Part shown: positions 48,369 to 56,535 of the stretch, piece by piece
How the letters are laid out: each line of letters starts with the position of its first letter
Numbering within the stretch: position 1 is the first letter of the stretch
NCBI RefSeq assembly: GCF_023273875.1
Contig: NZ_CP096882.1
Location: 2,232,001 to 2,296,000, forward strand
DNA: 64,000 nt
Origin: Pseudarthrobacter sp. SSS035
GTDB lineage: Bacteria > Actinomycetota > Actinomycetes > Actinomycetales > Micrococcaceae
Reading direction: 5' to 3'
The notes under the pieces: model-generated
The model's database searches: none
What the model was told of the DNA's origin: nothing
The model's input: the letters and a program-made list of their open reading frames with translations, nothing else
Made by a program: the position numbers and the translations under genes

Positions 48369-49835
48369 CTACCCCTCGGCGAGCAGCTTCGTGGCCACCT
48401 CGCCCACGCGGGCCAGGCCCTCCGGGATGGAACGCGTGGGAATGGCGCCGAAGCCGATCCGGAAGCAGTTCCGCGGCGCATTTTCCTGGCTGAAGAAGAT
48501 GTCCCCGCGCTCGATCAGCACACCGCGCTTTTCGGCACGGCGCACGAGCTCCACGGCATCGAGCCGGGCCGGTCCCTCCATCCAGAGGCTGACGCCACCG
48601 GGCGGGTACGGGCCCTGCTCCCAGGGGAGGCACAGTGCGGAGATCTCGGTGACCGTCTCCCAGCGCGTCTTCAGCTGCCGCCGGTGACGGCGCAGGGCGC
48701 GGTGGTAATCGCCGCTGTCGATCATCAGGGCGAGGGCGCGCTGCATGTGCCCGGGAGGGTGGCGTACCTGGTACCGCCGCACGCGCCGCAGTTCCGTGAT
48801 CAGTTCTGCGGGCCCTACCAGGAACCCGAGCCGCAGCCCGGGGGAGAGGAACTTGGAGAACGTGCCCAGGTACAGCACGTCGCCGGTGGAATCCAGGGCC
48901 TTCAGCGCGGGGCTGGGGCTGCCTTCGTAGCGGAACTCGCTGTCGTAGTCGTCTTCGATGAGGACCGTTCCGGACGCGGCGGCGAGCTTGAGCAGACGAC
49001 GGCGGCGCTCCATGCTCAGCGTGACGTTGGTGGGGTGGTGGTGGCTGGGGGTGACGTAGAGCAAGGCGGTGCCGCTGAGGGTCCCGGGAAGGCAGAGCCC
49101 GTCCTGGTCGACGTCGATCCCGTAGACCTGGGCGCCGGTGCGCAGGAAGATGTGGCGGGCGTCCAGATACCCGGGGTTCTCGATGCCCACGCGCTGGTGG
49201 GGGCCGAGCAGAGTCCTGGCCAGCAGGTCCAGTCCCTGCTGGGACCCGACCGTGATCAGGATTTCGTCCGCACCGGCCTCGATGCCGCGTGCCGGCAGGA
49301 TCTGGCGGCGGATCATCTCGATCAGCATCGGGTCGTCGGCGCCCACGCTGTCCTGGAGGCTGGCGAAGCGGTGGGGCTGGTAGAGGGCTTCGCGCAGGCT
49401 CCGTATCCAGGCCGTGGCGGGGAAGCTGTGGACGTCCACCTGGCCGGCGACGAACGGGTACGGATACGTGTGCCAGTCCGCGTTCTTTTCCACCTCCGGG
49501 ACGCCCTCGTCCGCGTAGCGGCGCATCCGGGAGGACCAATCGATCATCGAATCCGTGGCCGGTACTTCGGCTTCCGCCGCGGCCAGCATTTCCGGGTTGA
49601 CGAAGATTCCGCTGCGTTCGTGGCTGAGTACCAGGCCCTCGGTGAGCAGTTCCTGGTACGCCAGGTTGATGGTGTTGCGGGCAACCTTGAGCTCGGCGGC
49701 CAGTTCCCGGGAGCTGGGGAGCCTGCGGCGTGAATCGAAGATGCCGACGGCGATGCCGTGCTCGATGACGCGACGGACCTGCCGGTACAGGGGTTCGCTG
49801 GAGCTGCGGTCAATCTCTATGAGTGTCCGTGGCAC
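48369..49835 (-). CDS. tauR: MocR/GntR regulator with aminotransferase domain, TauR-like
   Basis: The 488-residue protein has a GntR winged helix (PLYRQVRRVIEHGIAVGIFDSRRRLPSSRELAAELKVARNTINLAYQELLTEGLV). A linker and a class I aminotransferase-like domain follow, with the PLP lysine in LGTFSKFLSPGLRLGFLVGP and IEDDYDSEFRYEG. MocR proteins sense amines through PLP. TauR, a member of this family, activates taurine genes in Rhodobacter. Its position between xsc and ald-tpa makes TauR the best name. Effector binding by taurine-PLP is an inference. Confidence 0.87.
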   Translation of the reverse strand: MPRTLIEIDRSSSEPLYRQVRRVIEHGIAVGIFDSRRRLPSSRELAAELKVARNTINLAYQELLTEGLVLSHERSGIFVNPEMLAAAEAEVPATDSMIDWSSRMRRYADEGVPEVEKNADWHTYPYPFVAGQVDVHSFPATAWIRSLREALYQPHRFASLQDSVGADDPMLIEMIRRQILPARGIEAGADEILITVGSQQGLDLLARTLLGPHQRVGIENPGYLDARHIFLRTGAQVYGIDVDQDGLCLPGTLSGTALLYVTPSHHHPTNVTLSMERRRRLLKLAAASGTVLIEDDYDSEFRYEGSPSPALKALDSTGDVLYLGTFSKFLSPGLRLGFLVGPAELITELRRVRRYQVRHPPGHMQRALALMIDSGDYHRALRRHRRQLKTRWETVTEISALCLPWEQGPYPPGGVSLWMEGPARLDAVELVRRAEKRGVLIERGDIFFSQENAPRNCFRIGFGAIPTRSIPEGLARVGEVATKLLAEG

Positions 49836-49880
49836 GTTTCGCCTCCCAAGCAGCGCGATGAAGTATCAGGACCGAAAGAA

Positions 49881-49909
49881 GCGGGGGAGTTCAGTATGAA
49901 CTCCCCCGC
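49881..49909 (-). terminator. Terminator of ald
   Basis: GCGGGGGAGTTCA (49881-49893) and TGAACTCCCCCGC (49897-49909) form a perfect 13-bp stem around GTA. On the minus strand a T-rich stretch (TTCTTTC) follows. It ends the ald transcript before the regulator gene. Confidence 0.85.
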
Positions 49910-49929
49910 CAAGAATTACTCCTTGTACC

Positions 49930-51051
49930 TTAGCTACGGGCCAAAGATTCCAGTGCATCAGCGACGTCGATGCCGTGGGCTGCGCCGACGGCCGCGTTGG
50001 TCAGGCGCCCGCCCAGTGTGCTCAGGCCTGCGCGCAGTGCCGCGTTCTCTGCCACGGCCCGCTCCACACCCTTGTCGGCGATCTGCAGCACGTACGGCAG
50101 TGTGACGTTGGTCAGTGCGTAGGTGGAGGTGTGGGGAACGGCGCCCGGCATGTTGGCCACGCAGTAGAAGACCGAGCCGTGGACGCGGAAGGTGGGTTCC
50201 TGGTGCGTGGTGGGGTGCGAGTCTTCGAAGCAGCCGCCCTGGTCGATGGCGATGTCCACCAGGACGCTGCCGGGCTTCATGCGGGAGACCAGTTCGTTGG
50301 AGATGATCTTGGGCGCCTTGGCCCCGGGGACCAGCACGGCGCCGATGACGAGGTCGGCCTGGATGACCTCCTGCTCGATGGCGAGCTGGTTGGCGGCGAG
50401 CGTGCGGACCCGGCCCTGGTACATCCGGTCTGCTGCGCGCAGCTTGTCCACGTTCTTGTCGAAGAGGACCACGTCCGCCCACATGCCGGCAGCCACGGCA
50501 ACGGCGTTCATGCCGGACACGCCGGCGCCGATGATGACCACGCGGGCCGGTGCCACACCGGAGACGCCGCCGATCAGTACGCCGCGGCCACCCTCGGGGC
50601 GGGTCAGGCACTGTGCGCCCACCAGGGGAGCCAGCCGGCCGGCCACTTCACTCATGGGGAACAGCAGCGGCAGCGAGCCGTCTTCGAGCTGGACCGTCTC
50701 GTAGGCAATGGAGGTGCTGCCGGCGTCGAGCAGGGCCCGGGTGCAGGCCTCGTCGGCGGCCAGGTGCAAGTAGGTGAAGATCGTCAGGTCCGGCCGCCTG
50801 CGGTGGTATTCCCCCGCGATCGGTTCCTTGACCTTGAGCAGCAGATCGGCGGCGGCCCAGACCTCGTCGGCCGTCTGAAGGATGGTGGCTCCCGCTACCG
50901 TGTAGGCGTCATCGGAGATGGACGAGCCTTCTCCGGCGCCGGCCTCAATAAACACATCGTGCCCGTGGGTAACGAGCTCGTGGACGCCGGCCGGCGTGAC
51001 GGCTACTCGGTATTCGTGGGATTTGCTTTCCTTCGGGATGCCGATCTTCAT
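49930..51051 (-). CDS. ald: Alanine dehydrogenase
   Basis: The ATG at 51051 (MKIGIPKESKSHEYRVA) follows GGAGGT. The frame stays open to 52065, but that part is antisense to tpa. The 373-residue NAD enzyme has the catalytic lysine and histidine in LLLKVKEP and FTYLHLA, the Rossmann motif VVIIGAGVSGMNAVAVAAGM, and PGSVLVDIAIDQGGCFEDSHPTTHQEPTF. It deaminates alanine to pyruvate and ammonium, regenerating the acceptor used by tpa. It is divergent from tpa across a 231-bp control region. Confidence 0.95.
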   Translation of the reverse strand: MKIGIPKESKSHEYRVAVTPAGVHELVTHGHDVFIEAGAGEGSSISDDAYTVAGATILQTADEVWAAADLLLKVKEPIAGEYHRRRPDLTIFTYLHLAADEACTRALLDAGSTSIAYETVQLEDGSLPLLFPMSEVAGRLAPLVGAQCLTRPEGGRGVLIGGVSGVAPARVVIIGAGVSGMNAVAVAAGMWADVVLFDKNVDKLRAADRMYQGRVRTLAANQLAIEQEVIQADLVIGAVLVPGAKAPKIISNELVSRMKPGSVLVDIAIDQGGCFEDSHPTTHQEPTFRVHGSVFYCVANMPGAVPHTSTYALTNVTLPYVLQIADKGVERAVAENAALRAGLSTLGGRLTNAAVGAAHGIDVADALESLARS

Positions 51052-51125
51052 TGTGACCTCCATGTTGTTGATGGGTGCTCTGCAAATAAGTCCGCCGTGC
51101 GGGCTGCGCAGCGTTATCGAAGTAT

Positions 51126-51188
51126 GGTCCGGTCCAGGATGGGACCAGAAGCACCAGATGCGCGCCGGCTGACGGGACCAAACTGGAC
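51126..51188. promoter_or_regulatory. Candidate TauR sites between ald and tpa
   Basis: CTGGAC occurs on the minus strand at 51132-51137 and on the plus strand at 51183-51188. Around them, GGTCC/GGACC repeats form palindromes, including GGGACCA-AAC-TGGACCC (51175-51190 region). CTGGAC-type repeats are, as I recall, what TauR binds in Rhodobacter. The rest of the 231-bp gap holds AAGGAG before the tpa TTG and nothing else I can name. Confidence 0.45.
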
Positions 51189-51282
51189 CCATCAGCCGGG
51201 CACGATGTGGCCCTGATGCCCGGGGTGGCCGCCAGCCTAGGCTTCGATCATCGCTACTCACCTCGACAAGAAGGAGATAGTT

Positions 51283-52647
51283 TTGGACGCCACCACACTC
51301 CGGGCCCAGGCCCGGCGCCACCTCGGACCCCACTTCACCCGCAAGGACACCTGGGACAGCGAGTTCCCGATTTTTGTCCGGGGCGAAGGCAGCTACCTCA
51401 TCGACACCGAAGGGGACCGCTACCTGGACGGCCTCGCCGGGCTCTTCTGCGTGAACATGGGCCACGGCCGCCAGGACATCGCCAAGGCTGCCAGCGAGCA
51501 GATCAGCACCCTGGCCTACGCCTCCAACTGGGGCTCGGCGCACCCGCCGGCCATCGAGGCCGCCGCGCTCATCGCGGACCTGGCCCCGGGGGACCTGGGC
51601 ACCACGTTCTTCGTCAACTCCGGCTCCGAGGCCGTGGAGACGGCCCTGAAGTTTGCCCGCCAGTACTTCCGCAGCCAGGGCCAGCCGCAGCGCACCAAAG
51701 TCATCAGCCGCGACATGGCCTACCACGGCACCACCATGGGTGCCCTGTCCATCACGCAACTGCCCAAGATCAAGGAACCGTTCGGCGAGCTCCTGCCGGG
51801 AATCCGCAGCGTCCCGAACACCCTCGGTTTCACCGGCGACTGCGGCCCGGTCACGGAACTCGACTGCTTCCGCGCCATTGAGCGGGTTGTCCTCGAAGAG
51901 GGTCCGGAAACCGTTGCGGCCATCTTTGTCGAGCCGGTCCAGAACGGCCGCGGAGCCCTCGTGGCACCTGACGGCTACTGGCCGGCCCTGCGCGCACTGT
52001 GCGACAAGTACGGGATCCTTCTGGTCTCCGATGAAGTCATCTGTTCCTTCGGCCGGCTTGGCCACTTCTTCGGCTACGGCGTCACCGGCGTGGTCCCGGA
52101 CCTGGTCACCTTCGCCAAAGGCTCCACTTCAGGCTATGCACCCCTGGGCGGCCTGATCGTCCGCGAGCAGCTGGTCCAGGAGCTGTTTAACTCATCCACG
52201 GGCGGCGTCTTCACGCACGGCGCCACCTGGGGCGGGCACCCGGTCTCCACCGCCGTCGCGGTCGCCAACATCACCGCCATGCGCGACGAAAACGTCCTGG
52301 GCAACGTACAGGAACATGGCCCGAAGCTCATGGAGGCCCTGGAATCCCTGAAGAACTCGCACCGCTGCGTCAAGGCAGTCCGGGGCATGGGCTTCTTCTA
52401 CGCGATCGAACTCATGGCGGACAGTTTCAGCGGCCGCGAACTGACCCAAGCCGAGTCGCTGAAGGTCCTTCGCGAAGTCCTTCCCGAGTCCTTCAAGCGG
52501 ACCAAGGTGATCCTGCGGGGGGATGACCGCGGTGCCACCATGATCATGATCTCCCCGCCGCTCGTGGCCGACGCAGAGGTCCTGTCCGCGCTGCTGCATG
52601 GTGTGGACGGCATGCTCACCGACATCGAGAAGGCCATCCAGCCCTAA
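51283..52647 (+). CDS. tpa: Taurine:pyruvate aminotransferase (class III)
   Basis: The TTG start follows AAGGAGATAG. This 454-residue omega-aminotransferase has GEGSYLIDTEGDRYLDGLAGLFCVNMGHGRQDI, FFVNSGSEAVETALKFARQYF, VAAIFVEPVQNGRGALV, LLVSDEVICSFGRLGHFFG, and the PLP lysine in LVTFAKGSTSGYAPLGGLIV. FTHGATWGGHPVSTAVA closes the active site. It transfers the amino group of taurine to pyruvate, giving sulfoacetaldehyde and alanine. The taurine assignment rests on the xsc, pta, ald, tauR neighbourhood; other class III enzymes look similar. Confidence 0.88.
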   Translation: MDATTLRAQARRHLGPHFTRKDTWDSEFPIFVRGEGSYLIDTEGDRYLDGLAGLFCVNMGHGRQDIAKAASEQISTLAYASNWGSAHPPAIEAAALIADLAPGDLGTTFFVNSGSEAVETALKFARQYFRSQGQPQRTKVISRDMAYHGTTMGALSITQLPKIKEPFGELLPGIRSVPNTLGFTGDCGPVTELDCFRAIERVVLEEGPETVAAIFVEPVQNGRGALVAPDGYWPALRALCDKYGILLVSDEVICSFGRLGHFFGYGVTGVVPDLVTFAKGSTSGYAPLGGLIVREQLVQELFNSSTGGVFTHGATWGGHPVSTAVAVANITAMRDENVLGNVQEHGPKLMEALESLKNSHRCVKAVRGMGFFYAIELMADSFSGRELTQAESLKVLREVLPESFKRTKVILRGDDRGATMIMISPPLVADAEVLSALLHGVDGMLTDIEKAIQP

Positions 52648-52668
52648 CCACCGCATCCGGTTCTTCGC

Positions 52669-52704
52669 CTGCGGAGGCGCCCCTTCGTGGACGCCTCCGC
52701 AGGA
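52669..52704 (+). other. 12-bp-arm hairpin between tpa and pta
   Basis: CCTGCGGAGGCG (52669-52680) and CGCCTCCGCAGG (52693-52704) are exact reverse complements. A further CCTCCGCAGG copy follows at 52715-52724. There is no T-tract. It may adjust the tpa:pta ratio by processing or partial termination. Confidence 0.5.
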
Positions 52705-52745
52705 TCCGATGTGACCTCCGCAGGTTCGAGAGAAGAGGTGCAACC

Positions 52746-53840
52746 ATGGTGACGGCGATTGTTGAGAAGCGCATTCCGCAGGCAGCGCCGCCCGCGGGAA
52801 GCGCGCTGTTTGAGCGCTGGCGCCAGGAGCTGTCCGGCCGCGGCCGGGTGGTCGGATTCGCCGACGGCGAGGACGAGCGTGCCGTCCGCGCTGCCAGTGC
52901 GCTGGCCGCGGAAGGGATCATCAACCCCAGGCTCATTGGCCGGAGCCGTGAAATCCGGCGCGTGGCGGCCGAACTGGACTGTGTGCTGCCCGGCGACGCC
53001 ATCCTCGACGTCGGCGGGCTGGCCGGCGACAGCAGCATCGCCGCGCTGATCGGGGAGGCTTACGCCCGCAAGCCCGGGCTGTTGACCCACGCCAGCCGGG
53101 AACCGGTCCATGTTGCCGCGGCAGCGTTGCGGGCCGGGTATCTGGACGCCTGTGTTGCCGGTGCCGGGACGCCCACGGCGCTGGTGCTCCGGGCCGCGCT
53201 GCGCGTGGTGGGCCTGGACCCCGGCTGCACCACCCTGAGCAGCTCGTTCCTGATGCTGCTGCCCGACGGAAGGGAACTGACGTTCGGCGATTGCGCCGTC
53301 GTTCCCGATCCTTCCGCCGAACAGCTGGCGGACATCGCCGCCTCGGCGGCCGCCATGCACCAGGCGCTGACGGGGCAGTCGCCGAAGGTGGCCATGCTGT
53401 CCTTCAGTACCCGGGGCAGCGCTAGCCACTCGCACGTGAACAAGGTCAGGTCCGCGATGGAAATCCTGCGGACCCGCCACCCGCTGCTGCACGTGGACGG
53501 CGAGCTGCAGTTTGATGCCGCGATGGTCCCCGCCATCGGGGCGGCGAAAGCACCCGGCTCGGAGGTGGCGGGTCAGGCAAATGTGCTGGTGTTCCCCAGC
53601 CTGGACGCCGGAAACATCGGCTACAAGATCACCGAACGGCTCGGGGGAGCCGTGGCCGTGGGCCCGATCCTGCAGGGGCTGGCAGCGCCCCTGAACGATT
53701 TGTCCCGTGGTTGCAGCGCCGGGGACATCGCGTCCGTTGGCCTGTTGAGCGCCATGCAATCGCTCTCCGTACTCGACAGAAAGGAGATCCGGCCTGAGCA
53801 CGGCGCAAGCCCGCTCCGGGAGGATCGCAGACGACCATGA
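52746..53840 (+). CDS. pta: Phosphate acetyltransferase
   Basis: The 364-residue protein matches the PTA_PTB catalytic domain: GRVVGFADGEDERAVRAASALAAEGIINPRLIGRS, AALRAGYLDACVAGAGTPTALVLRAALRVVGLDPG, MLSFSTRGSASHSHVNKVRSA, DGELQFDAAMVPAIGAAKAPGSEVAGQANVLVFPSLDAGNIGYKITERLGGA. It converts the acetyl phosphate released by Xsc to acetyl-CoA. It lacks the long N-terminal DRTGG regulatory domain of E. coli Pta. Its end overlaps the exporter gene by 4 bp (ATGA). Confidence 0.94.
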   Translation: MVTAIVEKRIPQAAPPAGSALFERWRQELSGRGRVVGFADGEDERAVRAASALAAEGIINPRLIGRSREIRRVAAELDCVLPGDAILDVGGLAGDSSIAALIGEAYARKPGLLTHASREPVHVAAAALRAGYLDACVAGAGTPTALVLRAALRVVGLDPGCTTLSSSFLMLLPDGRELTFGDCAVVPDPSAEQLADIAASAAAMHQALTGQSPKVAMLSFSTRGSASHSHVNKVRSAMEILRTRHPLLHVDGELQFDAAMVPAIGAAKAPGSEVAGQANVLVFPSLDAGNIGYKITERLGGAVAVGPILQGLAAPLNDLSRGCSAGDIASVGLLSAMQSLSVLDRKEIRPEHGASPLREDRRRP

Positions 53841-54949
53841 CACAAGACGTTGCCACGCCCGTAGGAAGCGACAAGCCAGAAGGAAGCGGCAAACAGCGTG
53901 GATTTCTCCCGCGAGGCCTGCGGGACGGGCGGCTGCCTGGGCTCGCACTGGCGGCCGCTGCCGTGGCTGTCGCCTGGCTTGTCCACGCGGCCGTCCCGGT
54001 GCTCCCCTTCCTCACGGTGGCCGTCATCCTGGGCATCCTTTCCGCCAACCTGCCCGGGATCGGCCCGGCAGTCGAAGGAGTCATGCAGCCTGGGCTGGTG
54101 CTGGCCGCCAGGAGGTTCATGAGGCTCGGAATCGTGCTGCTCGGACTGAAGCTGAGCCTCATAGACGTCGCGGCCCTCGGCTGGGCGACGCTGGGAATCG
54201 TCGTGGGCATCGTGCTGCTGACCTTCGTGGGCACCTTGCTGCTGGGCAAGGCTTTCAGGCTTCCGGGGGACCAGCCTTTGCTCCTGGCCGCAGGCTTTTC
54301 CATCTGCGGCGCCTCCGCCATCGGGGCCATGAGCGGAGTGACCAGGACGGATCACCGCGGCACCGTGGTGCCCATCGCGCTCGTGACCCTGTGCGGAACC
54401 CTTGCCATCGCCGTGCTGCCGGCCCTCATGGGTCCTCTCGGCCTGGACGAGGTGCAGTTCGGGCATTGGGTGGGGGCCAGCGTCCATGACGTGGGGCAGG
54501 TTGTCGCGACGGCACAGACGGCAGGCACCGCGGCCCTGGCAGGGGCCCTGGTCATCAAGCTCACCCGTGTCCTGATGCTCGCCCCAATGGTCACCGCCGC
54601 CGCTTTGGTGCAGCGCTACCGCAGTCGTTCCCGGCGCAACCGTTCCCAGCACAGCAACGCCGCCGCCGGCATGGAAGAAGGCAAGCTCAAATTCCCACCC
54701 CTGATCCCGCTGTTCGTGGCCGGGTTCATGGCGATGATCGTGTTGCGGACGCTGGGAATCCTGCCGCATGCGGTCCTGGAAGGTGCTGCGCTCGCCCAGG
54801 ACCTTCTGCTCGCTGCGGCGCTGTTCGGGCTGGGAGCGTCCGTGCAAATACGGTCAATTCTTCACACCAGCGGCAGGGCGATCGTCGTCGCCATGCTCTC
54901 CTGGGGCCTCATCGGAGTACTCGCCTACGTGGGAGTGCAATTCATCTAG
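53837..54949 (+). CDS. YeiH/COG2855 family exporter, putative sulfate/sulfite exporter
   Basis: The 370-residue protein has about 10 membrane spans and the family motifs GPAVEGVMQPGLVLAARRFMRLGIVLLGLKLSL, LLLAAGFSICGASAIGAMSGVTRTD, and QFGHWVGASVHDVGQVVATA. Members of COG2855 are encoded with taurine genes in Paracoccus and Roseobacter relatives, where sulfate or sulfite export is proposed. Translation is coupled to pta. It should remove the sulfite (or sulfate) left by Xsc. Confidence 0.85.
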   Translation: MTQDVATPVGSDKPEGSGKQRGFLPRGLRDGRLPGLALAAAAVAVAWLVHAAVPVLPFLTVAVILGILSANLPGIGPAVEGVMQPGLVLAARRFMRLGIVLLGLKLSLIDVAALGWATLGIVVGIVLLTFVGTLLLGKAFRLPGDQPLLLAAGFSICGASAIGAMSGVTRTDHRGTVVPIALVTLCGTLAIAVLPALMGPLGLDEVQFGHWVGASVHDVGQVVATAQTAGTAALAGALVIKLTRVLMLAPMVTAAALVQRYRSRSRRNRSQHSNAAAGMEEGKLKFPPLIPLFVAGFMAMIVLRTLGILPHAVLEGAALAQDLLLAAALFGLGASVQIRSILHTSGRAIVVAMLSWGLIGVLAYVGVQFI

Positions 54950-54951
54950 GA

Positions 54952-55680
54952 ATGGACATCATGACCACCACGGAACTCATCATCGCGGCCCTCATAGTTG
55001 CCGTCGCCGTGGTGGCGCAGGCCGGCACCGGGTCCGGATTCGGCATCGTCTCCTCGCCGCTGCTGCTGATGATCAGCCCGCAGCTGGTGCCCGGCCCGCT
55101 GCTTCTCGTGTCTGTGGTGGTGATGCTGTTCGTGAGCTGGCAGAACCGGAGGGGACTGCGGCACGTGGATCTCACGCTGGCGATTGCCGGGTGCCTGCCC
55201 GGTGCCGTTGCCGGACTGTGTGTGCTGCCCCTGCTGAACGGCAAATGGACCGGGATGATCGTTGGCGGGCTGGTGGTGGCCAGCGTGCTCACCGGACTCA
55301 AGGGGTTCCGCATCCCGCAAAACCGCTTCTCCCTGTTCGCGGCCGGCCTGCTCGGCGGAGTCCTGGGTACGGTTGCCTCCACCTCAGGGCCGCCGCTTGT
55401 GGTGGTTTACCGGAGCGAGGACCCGGCCCGGTACCGCGCCAACCTCTCCCTGTTTTTTCTGGTTTCGTCGTTGGTCTCGTTGCTCGCCCTGGCGGGCGCC
55501 GGTTCCTTCGGCACGGAGGAACTGCTGCTCACCGGCTGGCTGCTGCCGGGCGTTGCCCTCGGGGCACTGGCATCGCGGCCGGTGGTGAAGCGGATTTCCG
55601 CCGCCGCCATCCGTCCCGCGGCCCTCAGCCTGTGCCTGGTTGCCGGGGTGAGCCTGCTGATCAAAGGCGCTCTGGCCTGA
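54952..55680 (+). CDS. tauE: TauE/SafE (TSUP) family sulfite exporter
   Basis: This 242-residue protein has eight spans in two halves: AALIVAVAVVAQAGTGSGFGIVSSPLLLMISPQLVPGPLL and LLGGVLGTVASTSGPPLVVVY. The repeated G-x-G-FG and GP motifs define TSUP. TauE exports sulfite in Cupriavidus taurine degradation. The start at 54952 (MDIMTTTEL) is 2 bp after the previous stop; MTTTEL at 54961 is an alternative. It is the last gene of the tpa-pta-exporter operon, and its end overlaps an SMR gene by 20 bp. Confidence 0.88.
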   Translation: MDIMTTTELIIAALIVAVAVVAQAGTGSGFGIVSSPLLLMISPQLVPGPLLLVSVVVMLFVSWQNRRGLRHVDLTLAIAGCLPGAVAGLCVLPLLNGKWTGMIVGGLVVASVLTGLKGFRIPQNRFSLFAAGLLGGVLGTVASTSGPPLVVVYRSEDPARYRANLSLFFLVSSLVSLLALAGAGSFGTEELLLTGWLLPGVALGALASRPVVKRISAAAIRPAALSLCLVAGVSLLIKGALA

Positions 55681-56065
55681 CGGGCACGGTTCCCGACGCC
55701 GGCGTGTCCTCGGTGGCTGGCTCAGTGTTCCTGCCAGCCGGCAGCGCCTTCAACCCGGCCGCGCAGGCCACAATCCCCCCGATGAACAGCACCTTCAGGA
55801 CGCTGAAGGGTTCGACGCCCGTGGCCATCGCCCAGCCCACCGTCAGGGCAGCGCCGATCCCCACCCAGACGGCGTAGGCAGTGCCAAGCGGGATGCTGCG
55901 GATGGCCAGGCCGAGGCCGATCATGCTCAGGGTGGCCGTCACGGCGAAAACAAGAGTGGGCAGGGGCCGGGTGAAACCGTCGGACAGGCCCAGGGCGGTG
56001 GCCCACACGGCTTCCAGCACGGCGGAGGCCAGCAGCATCAGCCACGCAGCGGAACGCTTGTTCAT
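55661..56065 (-). CDS. SMR-family efflux protein, second of a pair
   Basis: The 134-residue protein starts at ATG 56065-56063, sharing one base with the previous stop (TAATG). It has four spans: AAWLMLLASAVLEAVWATALGLSDGFTRPLPTLVFAVTATLSMIGLGLAIRSIPLGTAYAVWVGIGAALTVGW. The essential glutamate lies in the first span (LEAVWA). A 30-residue charged tail follows the fourth span. With its partner it probably forms an antiparallel heterodimer, like other SMR pairs that export cations or guanidinium. The 3' end overlaps tauE. Confidence 0.9.
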   Translation of the reverse strand: MNKRSAAWLMLLASAVLEAVWATALGLSDGFTRPLPTLVFAVTATLSMIGLGLAIRSIPLGTAYAVWVGIGAALTVGWAMATGVEPFSVLKVLFIGGIVACAAGLKALPAGRNTEPATEDTPASGTVPVRPERL

Positions 56066-56388
56066 TACGCCACCACCTTCAGGCCAACTACGCACGCGGC
56101 GATGCCGGTGAGCAGCAGCAGGCGCGCCGTCGTCGGACGTTCCGCCTTGGTGATGATCGCGTAGGCGGAGGTCAGCACCACGCCCACGCCCACCCACACG
56201 GCGTACGCGGTGCCGGTGGGGATGGACTGCATGGCGATGGCGAGGCCGGCCATGCTGGCGAGGACGGAGACCAGGAAGAGGAGGGCAGGCGCGAGCCGGC
56301 GTCGGCCAGAGGCCTGGAATGTCCGGTGCAGGGCTGCGGCCCAGACGGCCTCCAGCGCCCCGGAAAGAATGAGAATTAACCACGACAT
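56065..56388 (-). CDS. SMR-family efflux protein, first of a pair
   Basis: The 107-residue protein starts MSWLILILSGALEAVWAAALHRTF, with the glutamate that binds substrate and protons in the first span. SIPTGTAYAVWVGVGVVLTSAYAIITKAE is the SMR signature. Translation runs into the second SMR gene with a one-base overlap, so equal amounts are expected. I looked upstream (56389-56535) for a guanidine riboswitch and saw no convincing match. The inducer is unknown. Confidence 0.9.
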   Translation of the reverse strand: MSWLILILSGALEAVWAAALHRTFQASGRRRLAPALLFLVSVLASMAGLAIAMQSIPTGTAYAVWVGVGVVLTSAYAIITKAERPTTARLLLLTGIAACVVGLKVVA

Positions 56389-56535
56389 GACAGATCCTTT
56401 GGCCAGTCTTGTCGCGTGCCGGGTACTGAACCGTCGTCCGGAGGGTCCTGTGCGGAGCCTTGTTTCCAGCATAGCAACGCCCGACGGCGGGTGGCCGGGT
56501 TGGTGGCCAACCTCACCGGCCGGGCGGGCAGAACT

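Noticed and set aside
48233..48481. Small minus-strand ORF after xsc
   Set aside because: It is a shadow running through the xsc terminator and the regulator 3' end, with no ribosome site.
49930..52065. 711-codon open frame extending the alanine dehydrogenase upstream
   Set aside because: The extra ~340 codons are antisense to tpa and not part of the enzyme. The ATG at 51051 has GGAGGT and the family N-terminus.
56389..56535. Guanidine (ykkC or mini-ykkC) riboswitch before the SMR pair
   Set aside because: I folded the minus-strand leader by eye. An ACGA stretch exists, but the stems needed for the mini-ykkC or ykkC consensus do not form.
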